Virus record (IMG/VR): IMGVR_UViG_3300013132_000048 | Coordinates: 1 to 64,000 of that record | Reading direction: 5' to 3' (one strand) | Source: a virus | DNA: 64,000 nt | Part shown: one piece after another, positions 29,825 to 38,919 of the stretch | Position numbering within the stretch: the first letter of the stretch is position 1 | How the letters are laid out: the number at the start of each line of letters is the position of its first letter | The notes under the pieces: generated by a model | What the model saw: only the letters and a program-made list of their open reading frames with translations | Told to the model about the DNA's origin: nothing | Database searches by the model: none | Made by a program: the position numbers and the translations under genes

Positions 29825-32164
29825 ATGTCAATTCAGAAAATAAATCCGGATGATATTGAAAGTTTTACACTAGAAACAAATCCATATAGAACATACACTA
29901 GTTCATCTAATGGAGTTACTGGCTCTGTTAATTTATTTGCTCGTCGCTCATCTTATGAAAAAGAAATATTTCCATTGTCGCTTTTCAAAAAAAGTGAATA
30001 CAATGACGATAATTTAGAAAATTTAAGAAAATTAGTATTAGCAAATACTTCAAGCAATATAACAGATTCTGTTTCAGGATATTTGTTTTCTGTAAATAAT
30101 CAGCAATCTTCTGCTAGAAAAGAACAAAAATTAGACATTTTTAGATTTGAACCTCCGTTTGTTTTTAATTCCAATACACTAAGAAAGAAAATAACAACGG
30201 AAATTTTAATGCCATATTACAGGATAACATATCCAAATGCACAATTTGCGATATCCAATTATCATTGTTTAAATTTTTATACTGCCAGTAATGTTCCAGA
30301 TAGTTCTGTTTTGTTATATGCAAATCCTAGCAGAACAGGAACTAATCCAGATGATTTATCAATATATGGCTTTTCTGGGTCTTTTAGTTTTGATTTTTGG
30401 ATTAAACCAAAATATACTTCATATGATTATAAAGCTGGTGCGATTGCTCATTTAACCGGGTCTTATTGTCTTTCTTTGCATAGTGGTTCTTCTAAAGATA
30501 TTAACGGATATCCAGATGCATTTAAATTAATTTTACAATTAACTGATTCTGCAAATATTCCACCTTCTTTAATAACATCAGGTCAATATATTTTTTCCTC
30601 TTCTGATAATGCTATAAAAAGAGATGAATGGAGTCACGTTACTGTTCGATGGGGCGGTCCATTTTATAATAATGGAACAGGATCTTTTTCAATTAATACT
30701 GTTGAAAATTCGCAGTTTACTATTACAAATTCATTAATTTTTGGTGATTATCCAAATGGCAACCCTTCTGTATTGTGCATTGGAAACTATTACGAAGGTG
30801 AAAATGATGCATCAAATGATAGTGCATTAGATTATTTCTTCACACAAGAAGTAACAGAAAGAGAAGGGCTAACAACGTTAATCACTAGTGATCCTGGTGT
30901 ATTTTATCCTCCATCTGGTGTTTTTGGCTTTACACATCCATTAAATGCAGAAATTCAAGAGTTTAAAATTTATGACCGCTATTTGTTTGTTAATGAAATT
31001 CAACAATTAAATGTATCAGCCCCGGCAACAAATACTTCTAACTTGTTATTTTATTTACCACCATTCTTTACAGAAGAATCTCCGTATAGAAAATATTATC
31101 TTGGAGACGGAGGAATACCTATAACACCATTCCAGAGCCAAGATGGTTCCTCTAGGCATCCTTTCTCTGTTGACATGGCATTTTCTGTTGGCGGCTTGTA
31201 TATGAATTTAGAAAATTATGTAAGAGATTTTGCCACAGGAAATTATCCAAGATTATGGTCTCTAACCTGTTCTCTTATAAATGATAATTTTCAAACTCCT
31301 GAATCTGCAAATACCATATTATATAATACAGGATCAAATAGAAAAAGATTGTTCACAATATTACCATCTGATAATGGCAAAACTTTTCCAAATTATAGTT
31401 TCTTAACATCCCTTTCCCGATCTCAATTTGTAGCAGACACAGGAACATACGCCCCTGGATATGTTACATTAAAAAATCTGGTTCCAGAACCAGAATCAAC
31501 AAAATATTTTCCATATGAATCTGGATCATTTTTTGATCAATTAGTCGGACCAAATCCAGGATCTTATACAGTTCAGAATTTTTCTAGTAGTAGTTTAGCT
31601 ATTGTTAGAAGAACAAAAGATACCTCTTCTAATCAGATAGCGATATTTGATATAAGTAACTTATTCTACGGGAAACAAATTAAGCCAGGTAGTTTTAATA
31701 TAACAGATATCGCAATATCTGGATCCGATAGGACACAAAAAATAACTCTTAAAGATGATAATTTAGGCAATCTTTATAGAGCAGATGCTTTAGGAGAGCA
31801 TCCAACATGGGCTAGTGTTGGAAATATCTTTTATAATGAAGGAATTGTTATAGTAAAGAGTCCGCAATTAACATTTTTCGGAAGTGAACAATTTGAAATT
31901 AATTTTCAAGGCGTTCAGGATATTCACGTATTAACAATCAATGCATTTGCTAGAAGTTTACAGTTGATTTCATCTTCAAATACTTCATACACAACTCAAA
32001 GTATTGATACTAATGCAAACAATACAGATTCAAGATATGTGTATATTACAAGTTTATTAATTCATGATGACAATTTAAATGTTATTGCTAGAACAAATAT
32101 AGCACAGCCAATTGTAAAATATAGCTCGGATAAATATCTGTTTAAGTACAAAATGGATTTTTGA
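29825..32164 (+). CDS. Virion protein with LamG-like domain and shared C-terminal motif
   Basis: A 779-aa protein. Residues about 180-395 form a LamG/concanavalin-like domain (GSFSFDFWIKPKY, DEWSHVTVRWGG, NAEIQEFKIYDRYLFVNEI). The C-terminus (LLIHDDNLNVIARTN, then YLFKYKMDF at the very end) matches that of the 27090 product. It is the last tail gene on the plus strand before the DNA-processing block. It likely builds an outer baseplate or fibre structure; the LamG fold suggests glycan contact, an inference from family behaviour. Confidence 0.65.
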   Translation: MSIQKINPDDIESFTLETNPYRTYTSSSNGVTGSVNLFARRSSYEKEIFPLSLFKKSEYNDDNLENLRKLVLANTSSNITDSVSGYLFSVNNQQSSARKEQKLDIFRFEPPFVFNSNTLRKKITTEILMPYYRITYPNAQFAISNYHCLNFYTASNVPDSSVLLYANPSRTGTNPDDLSIYGFSGSFSFDFWIKPKYTSYDYKAGAIAHLTGSYCLSLHSGSSKDINGYPDAFKLILQLTDSANIPPSLITSGQYIFSSSDNAIKRDEWSHVTVRWGGPFYNNGTGSFSINTVENSQFTITNSLIFGDYPNGNPSVLCIGNYYEGENDASNDSALDYFFTQEVTEREGLTTLITSDPGVFYPPSGVFGFTHPLNAEIQEFKIYDRYLFVNEIQQLNVSAPATNTSNLLFYLPPFFTEESPYRKYYLGDGGIPITPFQSQDGSSRHPFSVDMAFSVGGLYMNLENYVRDFATGNYPRLWSLTCSLINDNFQTPESANTILYNTGSNRKRLFTILPSDNGKTFPNYSFLTSLSRSQFVADTGTYAPGYVTLKNLVPEPESTKYFPYESGSFFDQLVGPNPGSYTVQNFSSSSLAIVRRTKDTSSNQIAIFDISNLFYGKQIKPGSFNITDIAISGSDRTQKITLKDDNLGNLYRADALGEHPTWASVGNIFYNEGIVIVKSPQLTFFGSEQFEINFQGVQDIHVLTINAFARSLQLISSSNTSYTTQSIDTNANNTDSRYVYITSLLIHDDNLNVIARTNIAQPIVKYSSDKYLFKYKMDF

Positions 32165-32214
32165 TAAATTAATTCATTGCTCTCTCTTCTTACTAGGGTA
32201 GGGTTCCACTAGCG

Positions 32215-32688
32215 ATGCTAAAACGCCAGAAAAAAAGAAAAAGAAGAAAAAGAAAATCTAGATATATTACTGGAATCTATAAATCTGTAAAATGTTTAAA
32301 TGAAATTCGCTATCGCTCTTCTTGGGAATTTTATGTTTGCAAATTTCTTGATGAGCAACTTGATGTTATTTCTTACGAATATGAATCAATTAAAATACCA
32401 TATATTTCAAATATAAAAACTAAAAGAATTAGAAATTATATACCTGATTTTGTTGTAAATTATATTGATGGAAGTAAAAAAATAATTGAAGTCAAAAGAA
32501 AAACTGCGATCAATAATGATATAGTTGTGAAGAAAGCAGAGGCAGCAAGAAAATGGTGCGAAGATCTAACAAAACAAGGAAATCAAGTGACTTACGAGAT
32601 GTGGACGGAAGCAATAATATTCCCGATACGTCAACGATTTCTACTGTTAGAGAAAATACAGAAACAACAACGGAAGAAAAAAGATTAG
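32215..32688 (+). CDS. PD-(D/E)XK nuclease-like protein overlapping the resolvase gene
   Basis: A 157-aa protein with a very basic start (KRQKKRKRRKRKSR). The nuclease core is IRYRSSWEFYV, NYIPDFVVNY and KKIIEVKRK, giving the E...D...ExK arrangement seen also in the endonuclease at 28380. It continues AARKWCEDLTKQ and a final WTE segment. The last 136 bases are shared in another frame with the RuvC-like gene. No convincing ribosome site precedes the ATG. It could be a phage head-completion or DNA-processing nuclease (gp4-like) or a degenerated mobile endonuclease; motif evidence for the fold is good, the role is open. Confidence 0.65.
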   Translation: MLKRQKKRKRRKRKSRYITGIYKSVKCLNEIRYRSSWEFYVCKFLDEQLDVISYEYESIKIPYISNIKTKRIRNYIPDFVVNYIDGSKKIIEVKRKTAINNDIVVKKAEAARKWCEDLTKQGNQVTYEMWTEAIIFPIRQRFLLLEKIQKQQRKKKD

Positions 32689-33230
32689 TAGATTTGGGTC
32701 TTGATATTTCCACGTCAGTTGTCGGTATATGTGCATTGGACAGTAAAACAGGACAGCTTGTTAAGTTAACTCACAAGAAGCTTGTTAAGTTTGACGATGA
32801 ATATGAGAAGGCAGATAACTTCCTTGCAGATTGGGTAGAACCATCTTGGAAAGTTCGCCGCATATACATTGAAGAAGCTGCCAAAAAGTTTACACCAGGG
32901 TTTTCCTCTGCTGACACAATAATGACATTAGGACGTTTCAATGGTATCGTTTCTTATTTGGTTTATCAGTTATTCGGCATTAAGCCTATTATGGTTAATG
33001 TACGCTCTGCACGCTCTAAACTTAACATTAAAATAGATTATAAAGATAAAACCTCCACTACCAAGGATAAAGTATTCTTGGCTGTAAGAACTCTTAATCC
33101 CAGCTTTCCTTGGATAATCCGTGAAGCAAAGAGTGGTCAGTTTAAAGGGCAAATGATATATGATAAAGTAGGGGAGGATATGTCCGATGCGTGGGTTATT
33201 TGCCGTGGCGGAATGTTATTAAATCCTTGA
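32553..33230 (+). CDS. RuvC-like Holliday junction resolvase
   Basis: A 225-aa protein with a RNase H-fold resolvase pattern: DLGLDISTSVVGICALD (Asp51), IYIEEAA (Glu107/108) and GEDMSDAWVICRG (Asp209 or Asp212), matching the acidic residues of RuvC. It is expected to cut four-way junctions during replication, recombination or packaging. The first 43 residues look disordered and are encoded within the overlap with the upstream nuclease gene. The ATG at 32553 has a GAGG 10 bases upstream; GTG at 32601 is an alternative start that would shorten the overlap. It is followed by methyltransferase and primase genes. Confidence 0.7.
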   Translation: MVRRSNKTRKSSDLRDVDGSNNIPDTSTISTVRENTETTTEEKRLVDLGLDISTSVVGICALDSKTGQLVKLTHKKLVKFDDEYEKADNFLADWVEPSWKVRRIYIEEAAKKFTPGFSSADTIMTLGRFNGIVSYLVYQLFGIKPIMVNVRSARSKLNIKIDYKDKTSTTKDKVFLAVRTLNPSFPWIIREAKSGQFKGQMIYDKVGEDMSDAWVICRGGMLLNP

Positions 33231-33236
33231 GGAAAT

Positions 33237-33857
33237 ATGTCATCTACAAAAAGAAAGAAAAAAGGACCAGCGTTTGATTATTACCCTACGCCAAAATGGT
33301 GCGTAACAAGATTATTAGAAAAGGTAAATTTTAGAACTTCTAATAGTCATTGGCTTGAGCCTGCTGTTGGCGACTGTTCTATTGTTGATGCTGTAAATGA
33401 ATATTGCGAAACAAAGAATCAACTAAAGCCTAATTGGTCTGGATTAGAAATCCAACCAGGATTTGAAGAAGCAATTAAACAGAGAAATATAAATTATCAA
33501 ATTGGAGATTTCTTTAATCGTTCTCTAGATTTAGGAAATCCAAATATTATCATAACGAACCCGCCCTTTAGTTCTGCATTGGAATTTATTAAAAGGGCTA
33601 TAGAGCTTCAACCGGAGCATGTATGCATGTTGCTTCGTTTAAATTTCCTTGGCTCTGAGGAGCGTTCTAGCTACCTTAGAGAGCATACTCCAGACATCTA
33701 CGTGATTCCTAATAGACCATCCTTCAATGGTGGCAAAACAGATAGTATTGAGTATGCTTGGTTGGTATGGTCCTCAAGAAATAACTACGGTTTAAATCAG
33801 CATGGTTCTATGTGTATTCTTGATTCTACAAATAAAAACGAGAGAAAAAAGAAATAA
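33237..33857 (+). CDS. DNA adenine N6-methyltransferase-like protein
   Basis: A 206-aa protein with the motif NPPF at residues 108-111 (motif IV of amino-methyltransferases), preceded by GDFFNR and LGNPNIIIT, and with WLEPAVGDCSIV in the place of motif I. The start DYYPTPKWCVTRLLEK is typical of phage adenine methyltransferases. It likely methylates adenine in phage DNA, possibly against host restriction. No restriction partner or target-recognition domain is seen nearby, suggesting an orphan enzyme. Good ribosome site (GAGGAAAT); its stop overlaps the primase start (TAATG). Confidence 0.7.
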   Translation: MSSTKRKKKGPAFDYYPTPKWCVTRLLEKVNFRTSNSHWLEPAVGDCSIVDAVNEYCETKNQLKPNWSGLEIQPGFEEAIKQRNINYQIGDFFNRSLDLGNPNIIITNPPFSSALEFIKRAIELQPEHVCMLLRLNFLGSEERSSYLREHTPDIYVIPNRPSFNGGKTDSIEYAWLVWSSRNNYGLNQHGSMCILDSTNKNERKKK

Positions 33858-34837
33858 TGCACACAAGAGGACAGGTTATAGAGTTTATTGAAAAAGTTTT
33901 TGGTAATGGGATTCAATCTAATCAAGGATTGAATATCTCAGTTGCTTGTCCTATTTGTAGAAAAACAAAAGATTCTACATATGATAAGAAAAAATTAGTA
34001 ATACGTACTGATAATTTCTTAACTCATTGTTGGATATGTGGTTATAAATCTAAAAATATATTAGAATTAATTCAAAAATTTCGCAAAGAATATTCTGAGG
34101 AATATGTTAAAGGATTCTTAAATTCTGAAGAATTATTTGCCGAAGTAAAAGAAAATTTAAAAGAGGATCAATCTATCAGATTGCCTAATGATTTTGAATT
34201 ATTAGCTACAGCAGATCGACAAGATCCGGTAGTCAGAAGATATATTGCATATCTAAAATCAAGAGGCATTAAAAACATAAACTTAGAAAATTCTTTGTGG
34301 TACTGGAGATTTGGATTTAGTCGAAATGATCCAAGATATAAAGATCGAATTATCTTTCCATCGTTTGATAGAATTGGCAATTTAAATTATTTCACCGCAA
34401 GAAGTATCAATAAATTTACAAAACCCAAATATGTGAACCCTCCAGTAAATCGTAATTCAATCATATTTAATGAAATTATAATTGATTGGAAGAAGCCTTT
34501 GGTTCTTGTTGAAGGTCCATTTGATTTGATTAAATGCACTGAAAATGCAACCTGCATTTTAGGTTCTGAACTGAATAATGATTATTTACTATTTCAGAAT
34601 ATTATTCGCAACAATACTCCTATAATTTTGGCATTAGATCCAGATGCACAAGATAAGCAAAATAAAATTGCTAAAGAATTATATTCATGGAATATTGATG
34701 TAAAAGTATTAGAGATACCAGAAAAATATTCTGACGTTGGAGAGATGGACTCAGAAGTGTTTATATCTATTTTAAAAGATGCTATTCCATTTAGTATCAA
34801 GTACTCCCTAAAGAGTAAAATTGCGAGGATAATATAA
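33857..34837 (+). CDS. DNA primase (DnaG/gp61-like)
   Basis: A 326-aa protein with an N-terminal zinc-binding module (CPIC at 31-34 and CWIC at 58-61) and a TOPRIM core: LVLVEGPFDLIK near 217-228 and ALDPDAQDKQ near 259-268. This is the layout of DnaG-type primases, which make RNA primers for the lagging strand. It is shorter than bacterial DnaG and lacks an obvious C-terminal helicase-binding domain. The start overlaps the methyltransferase stop, and its own stop overlaps the next start, so three genes are coupled. The DnaB-like helicase at 40031 is the expected partner. Confidence 0.8.
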   Translation: MHTRGQVIEFIEKVFGNGIQSNQGLNISVACPICRKTKDSTYDKKKLVIRTDNFLTHCWICGYKSKNILELIQKFRKEYSEEYVKGFLNSEELFAEVKENLKEDQSIRLPNDFELLATADRQDPVVRRYIAYLKSRGIKNINLENSLWYWRFGFSRNDPRYKDRIIFPSFDRIGNLNYFTARSINKFTKPKYVNPPVNRNSIIFNEIIIDWKKPLVLVEGPFDLIKCTENATCILGSELNNDYLLFQNIIRNNTPIILALDPDAQDKQNKIAKELYSWNIDVKVLEIPEKYSDVGEMDSEVFISILKDAIPFSIKYSLKSKIARII

Positions 34838-37800
34838 TGTTAACGGTTCAAATATCCGATATTCACTGGCGAGGAATTACACGACATCAAGAATATACGG
34901 AAGCTTTTAATCGTTTATACGATAAAATAAAAGCTATTAAGCCTGATTTAATAATAAATACCGGAGATTCATTCCACACAAAGACTCAGGGTATTACGCC
35001 AGAAGTAATTGAAAAACTTACATGGATGTTTAGGAGTTTAGATGAAATCGCTCCTACAATTACAATACTTGGAAATCATGATGGTAATCTATCCAATAAT
35101 GATAGACAAGATATTGTTTCTCCAATGTTTGATGCATTAAGATTACCAAGATCTATTTTATGCAAACAATCTTTTAGTTTTAATTTAGAAGATAAATTGC
35201 CGCAAATTAAAGGTGCATCTAAATTTAGATTTCATATCTATTCTCCCTTTGATCAAGATAATTGGGATAAAATCCAAATAGATTCAAGAAGAATAAATAT
35301 TGGCTTATTTCATGGTTCTATGCTTGGCTGCGAAACAGATCAAGATTTTATGCTAATCGAAGCAGAAGCTGATCTATCATATTTTAAAAATATTGATTTC
35401 CTATTATTAGGAGATATCCATAAACATCAATGGATTTCTAAAAGAATGGATAAAGATGAAGTGTTAAAGCCATGGGCAGCTTATCCAGGGTCGCTGATTC
35501 AGCAAAACTTTGGAGAAATAGAATCCAAAGGATTTTTAGTATGGGATTTAAGAGAAAAAAATGATTGGGATGTTAATTTTCATCAATTAGAAAATAAAAT
35601 GCCATTCATTACAATTCCTTGGATGGATAATGTTTTCGACACAATACAAAATGTTGCTGTCGAAAGAAAAGAAAATGCATTTTTACCTGGAACTAGATAT
35701 CGCATAAGTTCTTCCCAGGCGCTCTCTCAAATAGAGACTAAACAATTAATAAATGAATTAAAAGAAAATAAAAAAGCCGATGAAGTTACCTTTAAATATG
35801 AATTTATTAATCGACTTGACACAATTGATACGGATAAAGGATTATCGTTATCTAAAACAAATCTAAAAACAAATATAGATGGACTACAAGAATTGTTTCT
35901 CCAGTATCTTGAAGCTCATAAAGAGAATATTTCTCTAACAAAAGAACAATTAGCTCTTGCTCAAGATAAAATAAAAGATTATTTAAAACAGGTTAATTTA
36001 CAAGAGCCAGATCTATTACATAGAAACGTATCTTGGACGGTTAAAAATCTGGAATTCAATAACATATTCAGATATGGCGAGAAAAATTCTATAGATTTTA
36101 AAAATTTAGATGGTATTGTTGGCATTTTTGGACCCAATAAAACAGGAAAAAGTTCAATAATAGGTTCATTGATGTATGGCTTATTTAATACTACCGATAG
36201 AGGTCCAGTTAAATCATCTTATATCATTAATAAAAATAAAAATAATTGTTCTGTTGATGTTACATTCAATGTAGACAATACAGATTATCTTGCAAGACGA
36301 CAAACTTCTAGGGTAATAAGTAAAAAACAAAAAGATGATGATAAAACAGTAACTACTTTAAATCTTTATCGTTTAGAAGATGGAAAAAAAATTGAATTAA
36401 ACTCAATTACTAGAGAAGAAACAGATAGAGAAATAAAGAAACTAATAGGAACATCAAATGATTTTCTATTGACAGCCTTATCCTCTCAAGGGGATATGAA
36501 TAAATTTATCAATGAAGGCGCAACGCAAAGAAAAGCAATATTATCTAAATTTCTTAATTTAGATCTATTTGAAAAATTGCATTCTTTATGCAAAGAAGAT
36601 TATTCAATAATAAATGAAAGAACTAAAGAATATAATTCTAAAGATTGGGCTTCTACATTAAATAAAACATTCGAAGAAATAGAATTTCTTGAAAAAGTAA
36701 TAGAAGATCAAGAAAAAGAAATCCAAAATTCTAAAGAAATTATTGAATTGCATAAAATATGGTTTTCAAAAAACCAACAACAAATAGAAGATGTTGATCT
36801 TGCTAAATTACAAAATAATATTAATAAATTATCTTCTGAAATTTCTTCATTAGAAACAAACGAAGAGCTTAGTTTAAAAACGTCAACATCTTTAAAACAA
36901 CAAATTAAAGAACTAAAAAAAGCAAATACAGAAATCAATATAGAAGAATTAAAAGAAAAAGCTCTTAAACTTGATGAATTGAAAAAATTATTGCTTGATA
37001 CTAAACCTTCTCTCTCAAAAGAAACATTAATTTTAGAAAATCAAAAAAAATCTATTAAAAAACTAGAAATAGTTCCTTGTGGCGACTCGTTTCCAACATG
37101 TCATTTTATAAAAGATTCTCATGAAGATAAGAAAAATTATAAAAAACAACTAAAAGAAGTAGAAAAGATAAAATCAACTGTTCAAGAACTTGAATCTACT
37201 CTTGAGTTTCTTTTGCAAGAAAAAATAAATGAAAGATTAAATCAATTTAATCTAAACGAGCAGAAAATAAAATCATTAGAAAATGATCTTAATTCAATTT
37301 TGTCAAAATTAGATCTAATAGCAGATCAAAAGAGTTTTATCTCATTGAAATTAGCAGAAGATAAAGTAAAATTGCAAGAAATAAAATCACGAACAACAGA
37401 GGAAGTTCAGGAAGAGGCTGAAAAAAGACAAGAGACAGTTAGTTCGTTACAGGTTAAAATAAAATCATTAGAATCTGCTATAAAACAACAGTTGATAAAA
37501 ATTGGTGCTAAGTCTGAATTCTTAGAAAAGACAAAAAAAGAATATAATGAAGGCAAGGGATTAATTGAAAAACTAAAGATTCATGATGCAATATTAAATG
37601 GGTTCAGTAAAACAGGGATACCTTCAATTGTATTAAAAACACAATTACCAACCTTAAATGCCGAGATTGAAAAAATCTTAAGTGGAGTTACTGATTTTAA
37701 AATTGTTTTAGAAATGGATGTAAATAGCAATGCTATGGATGTTTTTATTCAAGACTCTCATTCTAAGAGAGTAATAGAATTAGCTTCTGGCATGGAAAAA

Positions 37801-38055
37801 ATGATTTGTTCTATCGCCTTAAGAGTAGCATTGCTAAATATATCCAGTCTTCCCAGACCTGATATGTTTATTGTTGATGAAGGATGGGGTATATTAGACG
37901 AAGACAACATAAGTCGATGTATGGAATTGTTTCTTTCTTTGAAAAATCATTTTAGAACAATTTTATTAATATCACATGTAAATCAAGTAAAAGAAATTGT
38001 AGATAAAATAATAGAAATTAAAAGTGATGGTTTAGAATCTCACGTAAGGATTTGA
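34837..38055 (+). CDS. SbcD-SbcC (gp47-gp46, Mre11-Rad50 type) fusion
   Basis: A 1072-aa protein joining both subunits of the recombination nuclease. Residues 1 to about 340 are an Mre11/SbcD phosphoesterase: SDIHWRG, NTGDSFH, LGNHDG, GLFHGS and LLGDIHKHQ. After a helical linker, residues about 405-1072 are Rad50/SbcC: Walker A GPNKTGKSS (about 430), long coiled coils, a Cys pair CGDSFPTC near 745 at the apex, signature LASGMEKM (about 981) and Walker B MFIVDEG (about 1009). In T4 these are two proteins. No frameshift or stop separates them here. It would process ends for recombination-dependent replication. The start overlaps the primase stop, with GAGGAT upstream. Confidence 0.85.
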   Translation: MLTVQISDIHWRGITRHQEYTEAFNRLYDKIKAIKPDLIINTGDSFHTKTQGITPEVIEKLTWMFRSLDEIAPTITILGNHDGNLSNNDRQDIVSPMFDALRLPRSILCKQSFSFNLEDKLPQIKGASKFRFHIYSPFDQDNWDKIQIDSRRINIGLFHGSMLGCETDQDFMLIEAEADLSYFKNIDFLLLGDIHKHQWISKRMDKDEVLKPWAAYPGSLIQQNFGEIESKGFLVWDLREKNDWDVNFHQLENKMPFITIPWMDNVFDTIQNVAVERKENAFLPGTRYRISSSQALSQIETKQLINELKENKKADEVTFKYEFINRLDTIDTDKGLSLSKTNLKTNIDGLQELFLQYLEAHKENISLTKEQLALAQDKIKDYLKQVNLQEPDLLHRNVSWTVKNLEFNNIFRYGEKNSIDFKNLDGIVGIFGPNKTGKSSIIGSLMYGLFNTTDRGPVKSSYIINKNKNNCSVDVTFNVDNTDYLARRQTSRVISKKQKDDDKTVTTLNLYRLEDGKKIELNSITREETDREIKKLIGTSNDFLLTALSSQGDMNKFINEGATQRKAILSKFLNLDLFEKLHSLCKEDYSIINERTKEYNSKDWASTLNKTFEEIEFLEKVIEDQEKEIQNSKEIIELHKIWFSKNQQQIEDVDLAKLQNNINKLSSEISSLETNEELSLKTSTSLKQQIKELKKANTEINIEELKEKALKLDELKKLLLDTKPSLSKETLILENQKKSIKKLEIVPCGDSFPTCHFIKDSHEDKKNYKKQLKEVEKIKSTVQELESTLEFLLQEKINERLNQFNLNEQKIKSLENDLNSILSKLDLIADQKSFISLKLAEDKVKLQEIKSRTTEEVQEEAEKRQETVSSLQVKIKSLESAIKQQLIKIGAKSEFLEKTKKEYNEGKGLIEKLKIHDAILNGFSKTGIPSIVLKTQLPTLNAEIEKILSGVTDFKIVLEMDVNSNAMDVFIQDSHSKRVIELASGMEKMICSIALRVALLNISSLPRPDMFIVDEGWGILDEDNISRCMELFLSLKNHFRTILLISHVNQVKEIVDKIIEIKSDGLESHVRI

Positions 38056-38056
38056 T

Positions 38057-38575
38057 ATGAAAAAAACAGAAGAGTCAGAAACAAAACAAAAAACAAAAAA
38101 ACCTCCAACTAAAACTTTGGTCAAAAAACAATTGCCAACAATAGAAGAAGAGCAAGTCGTTGTAGACCTGGATCCATCAACAAATAAGTTTATTATTGAA
38201 ACTAATATTTGTGAACCTTGGGCAGTATCTAACTTTACAATGCCAAAATTACTTTTTACAAAAAGTATTAATTCAAATGAGCAAAAAATAAAGGATAAAA
38301 GTTCAATTGGATTTGATTTGCATTATGTAACAAAGCCAAATCAACCATTATCAATTGTAAAAGCTGCAAAAAATGGAATTGAAAAATTAAAACTGCATCA
38401 TGTTGACGCCGAAGGCGCAATTCAATCTACATGGACTTTTCTAAATGCTAGAATTGCTGGAATCGATTTCGGTTCTCTCTCATATGAAGCAGATGGAACA
38501 GAAGAAAAGCCATGGAATCAAATTAAAATTGAAGTTGAATATGAGAAACTTTTAATTGATGGATTCGAAGTTTAA
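38057..38575 (+). CDS. Hypothetical protein, possible tail-tube-like fold
   Basis: A 172-aa protein with a Lys/Thr-rich disordered N-terminus (about 1-45) and a beta-rich body. The final part (WTFLNARIAGIDFGSLSYE followed by IKIEVEYEKLLIDG) resembles the last strands of phage tail-tube proteins, in which a W-x-x-x-x-A-x-I-x-x-x-x-F-G-x-L-x-Y pattern is common. The location, one base after the SbcDC fusion among replication genes, is unusual for a structural protein. The family assignment is tentative; it may equally be a small DNA-metabolism accessory protein. Confidence 0.5.
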   Translation: MKKTEESETKQKTKKPPTKTLVKKQLPTIEEEQVVVDLDPSTNKFIIETNICEPWAVSNFTMPKLLFTKSINSNEQKIKDKSSIGFDLHYVTKPNQPLSIVKAAKNGIEKLKLHHVDAEGAIQSTWTFLNARIAGIDFGSLSYEADGTEEKPWNQIKIEVEYEKLLIDGFEV

Positions 38576-38633
38576 ATCTAAATTTTGATAGGATATTATC
38601 TAATAAACCCTTAACACATAAGTTGAGAATAAA

Positions 38634-38912
38634 ATGGGAAAAAAGAAGAAAGTAACAACTGTAAATTATAACAATTCACCAAATCCAATCGTCATTAAAA
38701 TGATTAATCATTTTTCTGACCTACTAAAACTAGGGTATACGAATGATACCTGGACAGAGGCATCAATGGTTCTAAGAGATATTTCTAGAAATGTTTCTCA
38801 AGAAACCATGAATGACCTTGGGGTTCTTTGGTCGCTAGCATATGTAGCTACTGATTTAGTAGAGATTGATCGTAGAGTAGAAAAAGTAATAAGTACTCTG
38901 AATCCTCAGTGA
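38634..38912 (+). CDS. Small hypothetical protein
   Basis: A 92-aa protein starting MGKKKKVTTVNYNNSP, helical after residue 20, with no cysteines and no recognised motif. A GAGAAT stretch lies just upstream of the ATG. It is directly followed by a strong intrinsic terminator, so it ends a transcription unit. Function is unknown. The position between the recombination fusion and the FEN-type exonuclease suggests a replication accessory role (inference). Confidence 0.65.
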   Translation: MGKKKKVTTVNYNNSPNPIVIKMINHFSDLLKLGYTNDTWTEASMVLRDISRNVSQETMNDLGVLWSLAYVATDLVEIDRRVEKVISTLNPQ

Positions 38913-38919
38913 TTCAAAA

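Noticed and set aside
32165-32214. CT-rich then GGGTAGGG-containing gap before the nuclease gene as a possible regulatory RNA or intron end
   Set aside because: Only short imperfect pairing (CTAG/CTAG) could be found and both neighbouring genes are complete; no support for a structured element.
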